The notes beneath the pieces are model-generated. The model was not told the origin of the DNA and searched no databases. It worked only from the letters and a program-made list of their open reading frames with translations. From the NCBI RefSeq assembly GCF_016801865.2, contig NC_068939.1, positions 151,855,132 to 151,919,131 on the forward strand: DNA of 64,000 bases, in the 5' to 3' direction. The stretch comes from Culex pipiens pallens. Its lineage: Eukaryota; Arthropoda; Insecta; Diptera; Culicidae. Shown in pieces: positions 25,301 to 37,300 of the stretch. How positions within the stretch are numbered: the stretch's first letter is position 1; the number at the start of each line of letters is the position of its first letter. A program made the translations under genes and the position numbers.

Positions 25301-28300
25301 TTTTCATTTAATTTTTTTTTTGAAAAATTCAAAGTACACTTATTTCTGTGGACTCCAAAGTTAATGCTTCCCTTTAAGTTGAGCCAGCGCAGAAATTTTG
25401 TTTGACGGTGTAATCAACTTTGTTGGTAACTTGATTCCCTTTAACAAAAAACCGAACACTCACGAAAAGTAGCATTTATGGAGAAAGTTTCCTGGCAACA
25501 CCACAAGCGCTGCTGGTGGTGTTGGTGGCCACCCTTTGTTCTTTATTTGCCTTCGCTTCTCGCTTGGTTTTCTTGGTTTTCTTCATCCTTCGATTGGAAT
25601 GGGTTGTCAAAATCTAAACGTCAAAAGACTTAGCGCGTTTGTTTTTTTGATGGCGCTTGCTAATTATTTACATGTTTCGGGATTATTTTTCAAGTGAGTG
25701 ACTAAGTAACGGTTAAAAGAACATGTTGCCGGTAGTTGGAAGCAATTTTATATCTTAAGCAGTTAACCTCTGATCTTGCGTGTGGATATGTGTGCCACCA
25801 AAATGTTGAGAAATGGTCTCGCAAAATAGAAATTATGATCAAAAGTGCATTAAATTTGATCTTTTTGGCCAGTAAATGGCATAAATTTGCGTGCTTACTT
25901 GAGGCGGTGCTGTTGCAGGTAAGTTTATAGCCTCAATAGTATTTTTGGAGTTTTAATCGAGCATCAAACTCTCCATATGACGAAGATAGGTGTTTGATTA
26001 GAAAGGGTATATTTCCCCTAATTTGTTTACTATTCATTCAAACAATGATTTTTTGTAAATCGCAGCAATCTCACATAAATCCTGTACGTGTGTGTTCAAA
26101 ATGTATTATGTTCAGTATAATAACTATTAAAAAACTAAAATTTGGACCAGAATTGAGAATGTTTACAAAAGCTGCTTATTTTTGTTGACAAACATTTCAA
26201 AATGATTCATTTTCATTTTATCTAAATCAAATATGCTGTTAACATCAAAACAATCGATATTTTATATAAAAATTTGCTAGAATTTAAAGAAATCAAATTC
26301 ATACATTTCTGCTTTGCCTTACCGGTGGATCGGATGCCTATGAAATATTTCAGTGAAATGTTTCACATTTTTGGTGAACTTATAATTTTATTTTATATAA
26401 CTGTTTTGGCATTAACTACAGCGTTCAATTAAACTTCAAAAGAAAGTTGATGTTAGAATTCATCAAATAACACAGTTTTGGCATTCATAATGCAAACTTT
26501 TATCCAAATAATTGATAAAACAAGATGAGGTGTCCGGGTTTCGAAGCGTCCGGGAATTCGAATAATTACGTTATGCTTAAAAAAAAAATATAAAAATTTG
26601 AAATTACAAGCCTATATATTCATATTTGAATGACTTTTTTTGGCCGAAAAAAAAAACTTTTCGCGTTACTGTACATTAGAATTTCACAAAATTTCAAAAT
26701 AGTTTTGATCGAACACAGACATGCTAATTTTGATTTTAAACCCCTGTACCAAAAAGGACCTAATCAAAATAATTTAATGAAAAAAAAATATGATTTCAAA
26801 CGCAGGAAAATGCTTTTCAAATCGTTTTCAATTGATCAACCTTAAATTTTCATTGAAAATATGAAGTTTAAAAAAAAATATTTTTTTGCTCCCATAAAAT
26901 CAATCTGATTTTTTTCCCTTTATATTCTACAGTGAGTTTGAGTCAATTTCGCACAGCTTTCGAGAACAAAGCTATTTTTTTACCCAACCGCTGACGAGAA
27001 ATCAAGTGTCTCCGGGGATCAAGTACCCGAGCATGGGTAAATAACAAGGGAAATGCGAAATAATACCTTTCTCTGGTATCAATACCAAATTTTGGTATTC
27101 CTGGACCCTTTAAAATTTGTCTTAAGGATTATGCAAGAGCAAAATGTGCTATCATACCAATTTAAGGTATTGTTTTGATATTGCAAAATTGCAGAATTTG
27201 TCAATGGTCGAACACCACATTTTGGTATTCTTTTGGTATTACAGTATTTTATCAAATTCCTGTGAAACTATGAGAAAATTTTGACCAATTATGACAAAAT
27301 AATTAATTTTGCGCTAAAATGATGTCTCAAAGCGAATGCTTTCATTGAAAACCGGAAATTTCAAACTTGATTTTAAACATTTTTGATATACCCCCTAAAG
27401 AAATGACTTGAAATTGTGGAAAATTTTCTAAGTCAGGATGGCACATTTTGGTATTATTTTGGTATTAAAGTGTTTTATCAAATTCCTCTGAAACTATGGG
27501 ATTTTTTTTATAAATTTTGACGAGATAAATTATTTCGCGCTAAAATGATTTGAAACCCAAAAATGTTAAAGCTGATTTTAATTTTTTTTGTATATACTCA
27601 CTAAGATTTTTTTTAAAAACTTTGAAATTTCTCTAAGTTGGGATAACCAAATACTTTGAAAAACGAGTTAATCGACATATTATTGAATTTTGGTGAATTT
27701 CAATCCATTTTTTAATAACACTTATTTTTCAATCTTGTTATTTTTTAGAATCTTCAAGAACTTCAAGCACAGGCCGTTCATCAATGACAAATGCATTCGA
27801 TGTGGTGAAGAATATCACTAAGAACAACATGGAATCATCAGGTGAGAAGATTTGGCTGTTGTATATGGATCATTTCCGTATTTTCACTAACTGCAACTGT
27901 TGCACTAAAAATGGTATGAAAATACCATATTTTGGTATTTCTTGTGCAAATACCAGCGACCAAAATGTGCTCTTGGTTGTCCAGTAATAGATGGTAAAAT
28001 ACCATGAAATCATACCAAAATCATGTATGTGGAACACCACAGGAATACCAAAATCTGATTTTCCAAGGGCGCACGAATACCTAAAAATAAAACCATGGTA
28101 ATACCAAGTTTTGGTATTCAAGCAATGTTAAAAAATTCAGAAGACCTCAACTTGGTATTGAAATGGTTTTATTTTGTGGTACTATTTTATCTTTGAAATG
28201 ACATGGTTTGGTATTATTGTGCCCTTCCACATACAAGACTTTGGTATGATTTCATGGTATTTTACCAGCACATTTTGGTCGCTGTTATTTGCCCAAGTAA

Positions 28301-31300
28301 TACCAAAATTTGGTATTCCTGTGTTATTTACCCCTGCTCGGGTAGAGCTGTGACTTCGGATATCCGGATAATCTGCAGCATTAATAATTTTATTAGAAAA
28401 TGAACTAACTTATACAAGCCAGCTTTGTCTCACGACTTTGGGGTGACATAAAGATGAAATAAAATAATTTTTCAGGTTTTCAAAAGACATTTAACTTTCT
28501 TGCACATGATTTTTGAGCGAATACTTTTATCCGAAAAACTATCCGATTCTTAAATCTATTTTGGGTTCATCAAAAATTTTATCCAAATAATTTTCAGCTC
28601 TGATACGATTTTCGTACATCTCTTTTGATTTGGTTTGATTAAAAAGATGAAATCTGAAAATGTGAATTATCCGTATATCCGGAGCCCCAGCTCTAGGATC
28701 AAGTCTCTCCACTCTCCCCTACACTACAAATATACGGCTTATTTTTTATGAAAAAACATTTTAAAATTTTGTGTTTTTCTTACTTTGCATGATTATTTTT
28801 AAGAGTATTTCAGTATGCTAGAAAAATGTAGAGATAACAAGTACAAAAGTTTACGCAACTTTCCCGAAAAAAGGTTTGAAAAAGTTAAATTGATATCTAA
28901 AAAAAGTCACCTTAAGCTGTCTTTTTCCGCGATGCGCAATAGCAAACTTTCCTGCAGTGCACAGTGGATAATTACGAACCTCAATTTGCTAATGAAGCTC
29001 ATATATTTTGCCACCATGAGAAGTTTTGCAGCCGGAGTTGGCTTGCCCACTTAAATGGGCAAAACCATGAGCATCGCAGTTGGCCAGGGCGGAGGCAACC
29101 GTATTTATTAGTTTCAATTAAAATATCATCGGAATCCGATAAAACTAAACAATTTATCGGCGGTCATTAGCAAATGACGATCGACGGCGCCGCCTCCGCC
29201 ACTAAGGCAAGTGTGTGTGTGTTCACAATGCGAGGGAGTCATCTAATCAATTTTGTACGGTTGGAAGTTTAGGGGAGAGCGGGTTGGTTCAAATTGATGA
29301 CGAGTTTTTTGTTTATTTTTAAATTTAGTGAATTTTAAAGGTTCCAGAATATGTTGGAAGCTCTTGAAACGTAAAAAAAACTTTTTATTAAAATAAAATG
29401 AAACTTGAATAAGCTTAACAATGCTAATATTTTGTCCATTTGTTGTGACAATAATTAAAACCACACGATAAATCCCACAACACCATTAACATTCCCGATG
29501 TTCACCGCACTGCAGATCGTGAGAAATTGTCAGAGCGTCACAGTGATTGATTCACGAGGGTCAGCTCACCCTCCACTGAGTGGCCACCGGGCAGAGATTG
29601 CATGCGCGCGATGATGCTGTCGCGACGCGGCCGTTGATTAGAATAGTCGTCGGTTCAGCTTTTATTTTTTGCTTAAATCAAGATGTCACGATTCCGCGCC
29701 GGCTTGTGGGAAACATTTGGAAGGAATTAGACTTGAGTCATCCGGGCACCGGTAGTTCCCAGATTTGATTTGATTTTCTAGCAATTAGACGATAATTACT
29801 AATCTCTATCAAATGTTTCTTTGATGGAAGGCTTCGACATCTGAATTGATGGAATTCATCAATTTCTAGAGAAATTTTCTGTTTTCATGTGGTTTCAGCT
29901 TAAATCTGACAAAAGTCGTGATGTTTCAATTCGCTGAAAAATTGATGATATGACCATGATGTGTAGGAAAAAAACTGAGCAGATGATCGTGATGGACAGC
30001 ATTTTGCTGTCTAGCAATTAATCAAAACCTCATGAAGATAAAATCGTCGATTCCTACTTTGAGCTAATGTAATCAAATGTGTCCAGTTTCATCTACATTG
30101 TAATCTTCATAAACAAAACTGTTTCTTAGAACTTCAAATTTCACGCCTAAAACACTCACCAGGCCGTGGCAGGTGGACAGCGCCACCCGGGACTGCTCGT
30201 GACCTCGGACGTGGCCTTGGTAGTGACAGTTGTGGACGTGCTTCTTGGGACGTGACCGGGTGCGTAGATCGCGCCGATGCCGCTCCACGACCATTAAAGG
30301 CGCGACGAACGAGTCCGTTGACGGTCTGAAACAAAATAAAAAAAAACAGAATCAAAAGGTTGAAGATATATTGAATGATGAGGGAACAGAAAAGGAGAAG
30401 GGGTTTAGGAGGGAAAGGGGAAAAAAAAGGAAATCAGATCGAGATCTGATCGGTGGTGTGGCGGCAAGGAAAATTATACACTTGTCGAACGGTTCGTTGA
30501 GGGATGCACTATGATGGATTTCCTCGTGTTTTATATGAGTAACCTTTCTGCCAGAATTTCATTTTTTTTCAAAGATGCAATTTGTTTAAAACATTTTTTT
30601 CTTGTTTTGAAAAATGTGGCATGCTGAATTCGTCAGTAAATTTTGTTTGCTTTCAATACATTAAATTATTTTGATCTTGTTTCAAATTTTGTGATATAAT
30701 TAGTTATATTTATTATAATTGTTGTTTTTTGTATGTTATGAATATCAAATAAAGTCATATTATTGTTTAATATTATCTCAACTCTAACCAAAAATATCCA
30801 ATCATGCAAATTTTCTTTCTTTGCAATTGGCAATTAAATCGGCTTTAATTATAAGTGATGCATATTTTTGGTTTCACGATTTAGAACCAAATTGCATCAA
30901 TATAATATTCAATCATAATTAGAGCGTCCAATTTCCTGGGGTTACAAAATTCTCGGGAAACGGGAAATTTTCAAAGAATTTCCCGGGAAATCCCGGGAAA
31001 TATGAAATTTAACAAAATTTATTCTGATCCTGTTTCTGATTAATATTTTGCAACAGAATTCTAATGCACAGCAACTTTAATGGTCAAAAGGAGTGTGAGG
31101 ATCAATTAATGGTGGATGCTTGTAAAATATCATGCAACTTTGCGAAAATATTATAAATTTTCTATTTTTTTATGCTGTCTTTTAAATCGTACCAAATCAA
31201 CAAAAAAAAGTATTTTAGGACAGTGAAAAACTATGCTCCACAACAATCAAAATTTGTTTAAATTTGTCTCTGTGACCATAAAATTGAATAGAAAAAAAAA

Positions 31301-34300
31301 TCATGCAAAAATAATGTTTTTCATGGCATATTACTTATTTCAGAACAAGTATTTTCTACTTGTCAATAATAGATAATCATTGAATTTGCCTTAAAAATCT
31401 AATGTCCAGCGCTAATTAACATCAACCACTAATTTATGAAATCACAACTCAAAGTTTTGCAATATTTTAAGCGATTTTTTGAAATATGGTTGCATTCTTT
31501 GGGTAAATTTCATATGATACGAAGTTGCTTTTTAATGATTTATCATGGTTCCATTTATGGTACGATTTTAGTTATATGGGTATATGGCCTAATAAATTTA
31601 TTAGATTATAATAATTGTCATAGTGTAAAAGTGGTTGAAATTCAACTATTTTTTTTTGATTTATAAAATTTCTAATTTCAAACAGTTATTTCTCGAATAC
31701 TTTTAAACAAATTCTTCTAGATTCTTCTTATATCAATTCAATTTTCAACCAATTTGGTCAAAGTAAACAATATGGAGTATATCTTATTTTCAAATGAAAA
31801 AAAAAATCGTTCAAAAAGATGATCGAAAACATAATAGGAAATATTTTTTACATAATAGCGTAATTTTTGTTGCCCAACTTATGAGCAAACAAATTTTTAG
31901 TTGTGAATGGTTCAGAATTAAAAATTATCAGAATTAAATCTTGACATGAAATTTACAGACAAGCTTCAAGTTCAATATGAGCAGCAGATTGAAATGAATA
32001 AAATCAAATCAGGTTCTCGAACTTTTATTTTCTGAATTATTTCAAAGCATTGGTGCCAAAAAGGTAGGAAAATGTATGCTTCCGCTTGTATTTCGGGAAT
32101 TCGGGAAACGGGAAATATTTTTTTCCGGGAAATCCCGGGATTTTTTTTCCCGGGACGAGAAATTGGATTATTTAATGATTCATTGAAATGAAAGTGATTT
32201 TTTTCGCTCTGTCACGGTTTTATAAATTTTCAACGGTTCTGAGATATTTTTGAGGAATATCTATAAAAATTGAGGTGTTTTAGTTAAATTAGTGATTTTC
32301 TCGCACATTATATAAAAAACTAGAAGCCATAAGAGTCGAAAGAAGAGCATGATTATTTTTTTTTGGAAATGGAAGAAAATTCACTAAATAGCAATATGAT
32401 TTTTTTCAAAATATTTTCAACATGTTGTAAAATGACAAGCTCTCAAATACTAATGAGAATCGCGAAATTATTGTTTTAAGTAATAAGATACATGTAACAA
32501 TATAATTTTGGCGAAGACTGTTTAAACCGGTCCCGTGTGCATGACGAGAGTCGATTTAAAAAAATATATATCAAAATAAGATAAAAATATCAGTACGGTG
32601 CAATTCTTTACGCAATCTTTTTTTTATTTTTGTATTTTTTAACCCGGCTGAAACTTTTTTGGTGTTATGGCATCATTAGTTTGTCCATATAATTTTCCAT
32701 ACGAATTTGGCAGCTGTCCAAACAAAAATGATTTATGAAAATTAAAAAAAAAACGTTAACTTTTGAAGGATTTTTTTGATCGTTTTGGTTTCTTCGGCAA
32801 AGTTAAAGGTATGGATAACTGCCCACCATTGAAAAAACGGCTAATATCCACTTTTGGCAAAAACGAGATATTAGCACCAAGTGTTAGAGGTTGTTCCAAC
32901 GCATCTTCTGGAACTTGAATTTCACTGAAATAGTGTATAGACTTGGCTGCCGATGCAAAAAACGTAACGGCTTATATGCCACTCTTATGGGAAATTGCCT
33001 TGACGGAGATTTGGTGACAAACACTAAAACGCGTTTTTCTCGGAATACTTGATTTGGCATAATAGCCGAATTTTCAATTATGGGCAGATAAGGACTACAC
33101 TGAAAAAAATTATACTTGGTACAAACATGTTGGTGATTTTTAATTTCACTTGAATCGCAAAAAAAAAACACAATTTTGATTATTTTCTGATATGTTTTAG
33201 GGAACATCAAATGCCAACTTTTCAGAAATTTCCAGAATGTGCAAAAAATGTTTGATCTAGTTATGAATTTTTGAACAAACATTGTTTTTTTTTTCAAAAA
33301 GTCGGAATATTGGTCGCAAGAATCAAGAAATTTCACGAATTTTATCTTTATCTTTATCAAAATTTCAAGGTAAGCAAGGTAAGTGAGCAATTCTCTACGA
33401 AATCGGCCGATTTCAACCATTTTTATTTTTTGTATTTTTTTATTTGGCTCAAACTTTATGAGGGCCTTACCTATGACCAAAGAAGCTATTTTGTGTCCGT
33501 ACAAAAATGGTAAATGTTCGAATATCTGTAACTTTTGAATGAATTTTCTGATCAATTTGGTGGCTTCGGCAAAGTTGTAGGTATTGTTGAGGACTATTGA
33601 GAAAAAAATAGGTACACGGAAAAAAATTGCCGATTTTTTAATTAACTTTTTTTTTCACAAAAACTCAATTTCCCAAAATACGTATTTTTTTGATTTTCGA
33701 GATTTTTTATATGTTTAAGGGGACAAAAACCCGCAAATTTTGAGCCATAGAGAAACATGGTCAAAAAATCTGCCGCCGAGTTATGAATTTTTGAAAAAAA
33801 AGTGTTTTTTGGAAAAAATCGAAATTTCATGCAAAAACAAATTTGACGTAATTTTTTTTAAATAAAATTGAATTTCCAATCGAAAAGTACTTTACAGATT
33901 TTTTGATAAAAGGCTTGTTTTTAAGATATAGCCACCAAAAGTTTGATTTTAGCGAAATATTTGCAGTTTTTCGATTTTTTAAAAAATAGTGACCATGAGT
34001 GACCATTTCTAAAAATATTTTTTTTTGAAAAGTTCAGAAATTTGCTATAAAATTGTCTAAGAGACATTGAAGATTGGACCTCTGGTTGCTGAGATAAAGC
34101 GGCTTAAAGAAATAGAAACAGGAAAATTGAACTTTTCGAAGTCTCACCCAAACAGCACACCATTTTCTAATAATCGACATCTCAACAACAAATGGTCCGA
34201 ATTTCAATGTTAAAACATGAATCATTCGTGAAATATTCCGATCTTTTCGAAAAAAATATTTGAAAAAAATTAAAGCAAGACTATCATTTCAAAAGGGCCA

Positions 34301-37300
34301 AACATTGAATATTACGCCCATTTAAAATGTTAGTCATGATTTAATTATAAAATACGTCAAATTTGCTTTTGCATGAAATTTAGATTTTTTTTTTTTTCCA
34401 AAAATCACAATTTTTTCAAAAAATCATAACTGGGACCATCCACAAACCACGTGGACACTTTTTTTGGTAATCTCAACCCCCCCCCCCCCTCGTGGACAAT
34501 TGTCCATACAAAAAAAATCTTTTTTGTATGGAGCGTGGACAATCGCCATACCCCCCCCCCCCCCTAAAGTGTCCACGTGGTTTATGGATGGTCCCACTCG
34601 GCGGCAGATTTTTTGACCATGGATCTCTATGGCTTAAAAGTTGCGGGTTTTTGTCTGCTAAAACATATAAAAAAATCTCGAAAATAAAAAAATACGTATT
34701 TTGGGAAATTGAGTTTTTGTGAAAAAATGTTAATAAAAAAATCGGGATTTTTTTTCGTGTACCTATTTTTTTCTCAATAGTCCTCAACAATACCTACAAC
34801 TTTGCCGAAGACACCAAATTGATCAGAAAATTCATTCAAAAGTTACAGATATTCGAATATTTACGTGCCATTTTTGTATGGACACCTGCCAAAATTTTAT
34901 GGAGACTTGTATGGGTGAACCAATGACACAAAATAGCTTCTTTGGTCATAGGGAAGACCCCCAAATTTTGCAATCTTGAGATTTTCTACAAATATTTAAC
35001 CGCTTTAAAGTTGTTATTTGGAGCTTACTTGAATGCGGATTTTGATTCACAAAAAATACTTTGAACGCGAAATTTATTGCGTTTTTGTGAGAAAACCCCT
35101 TATTCATTTCAGTTGCAAAAAACTCCGAAAAATATGTTTAATTAGCCTGTCTTTCGAAAATTGAAAAAGTGTGTATCCTCAGCATGAGAGAAACAAATCA
35201 TGACTTCAAAATATTTCGGTACCTGAAATTCAAAAAGAAGTGTCCACGTGGTTTATGGCTATCATAGTGTCAACTATGTAGTGCCAAAACTTGCCAACTA
35301 CATTTTTTTTTAACAAAAAATCTCCCATTATGGGACGCCAGCTTGACGCGACTGCCGCTGGAACCCTACCGGTCAACTTTTAGCTTCAGCTCTAGAGGGC
35401 GCCGCCGCCGCACAGTTGGATTTAATTTTCATTTCATTGTCTTTTATGGAAAATTAAATTCATCTCTTATATGGCTGGCAGTGCAGCAAACAGTTCGCCG
35501 AAAGGCAAGAGAGAACCAAGAAAGGGAGGGAGAGAGCGAGAGAAGGCAGGAGCAGGAGGAAGCGAAAACGAACGTGAAAATAACTCGTTTTCTTTTCAGA
35601 ATCAAGATCGCGGGAGCGCGCGCGCGGTTTGTCCGTTTGTCTGTCCGCCTGTCTGTCGGGACTGACTGTCTGTCCGTCTGTGATTGTGGCCGTCGTCGTC
35701 GTCGTCGGTTGACCGTCGGTGTGGCGCTTACATGACGAGCGCCGCGATACGTGAGATGCGCCGGCGAGAGATGACCGACGAGTTCAAGACTTAGCGCCGG
35801 CCGGGTGGTAGGGGAGAGATGGGTTTGGGTAGTACAAAACCTGTTCGTAAAGTTTTTTATAAAAATACTTTAAAAAATTTAGTTGACCAACTATTTTTTT
35901 TTCAGCTCTTAGTGGAAAATCCCTTTCTGATTCCAGTTTCTTTTCATTGAAAAAATTACAATACTTTGAGAGTACTACTTCCAAATTTTGAACACTTCTC
36001 TATTAGGTTCAGTATGAATCAATGCCACTCTGAAAGTGTTATTTTAACGGGTTTGATTGTGGCTTTCTCAGTCATAAATCAGAAATTGCCCGACGTTTCG
36101 GCTCGGGTCGATAACGATTAGACCATAATTTCCCTTGAAAAAGGCTCAAACCCGAGCCGAAACGTCGGGCAATTTCATACAACAAAATCTTTTGGTCTGT
36201 TTTATTTTCTTTGAAAGCCACAAACAACTCGCAACAAGTTTACCAGTCGAAAGCAACCCATAAAGTATTTTTTTGTGTATTTTGTAAAAAAAAGTTTGGG
36301 AGTTTAGGTGTTTATAAAATATATTTTGGCTGTGCTCCCCAAGTGCAAAAATTTAATGCGATTTTTTCGAATTCGTGTTTACACTGTAGAGAAAGTTTAT
36401 TTTTTTGTGGGTTAAAATGTGGATAATGTTAATTTATTCATTTTCAGGAATCCCCTCATATTTTTTTAAATATAATTCTGGAAGTAACTTTCTGACCTTG
36501 AAAAGCTACATAATTTTTTAATAAGTAGCAACATTTAAAAACTAGATTATTTATTATGTTTATGCCTCATATAAATGCTTTACCAAAAACATACAAAGGG
36601 TATTAAATCGTACTCAAGTAATTAAAACTTTTAACATGGTTGCCAAATACTTAAACCTTTTGCTGCTTTTATATGTTTTTTAAATGCTAATGAAACTGAA
36701 CATAAGCCGACACCAAGAGCAAAGTTTAAAAGTTGTTTTTCGATTCGAAGTTGAAAGTCGTTTATTTATTTCGGGAGATGTTAAAACGTTAAGACTGGTT
36801 CAAATTTTATTAGAAGTTTGTTCTACGAAGGTGAAGGGGATCAACAAAAAAACTTGAAAGTGCCTGTTTTTCGTTAAAAATACCAACATAAACGTTTATT
36901 ATTGTATTACAAATTGCTTACAATGAAATATTTCAATTATTTTGATAAATATATGTTTTTTCCTCCATTGTTTTGGAAAAATATTGAAAGGAGCAGAAAA
37001 AATAAATAAATGACATTAACGTCGGAATCATTTTTATTACAATTTTTACTTCAATTCTACTTTTAAAAATTCTCTGAAATTTCGGTCATTATTTTTTTTT
37101 TGTATTTTTTAATCTGGTTGAAACTTTTTTGGTGAATTCAGTATGCTCAAAGAAGCCATTTTGCATCATTAGTTTGTCCAAATAATTTTCCATACAAATT
37201 TGGAAGCTGGCAATTATATATGAAAATTCAAAAAATCTGATTCTTTTGAAGGAATTTTTTTATCGTTTTGGTGTCTTTGAAAATGTTGTAGGATAAGGAC

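Noticed and set aside
32884..33555. 223-residue minus-strand ORF
   Set aside because: It runs through R1-family repeats that occur elsewhere without keeping the frame, and shows no protein domain.
36109..36176. Hammerhead ribozyme, because of the CCGAAACGTC stretch
   Set aside because: The required CTGATGA core is absent and the sequence is explained by a simple inverted repeat.
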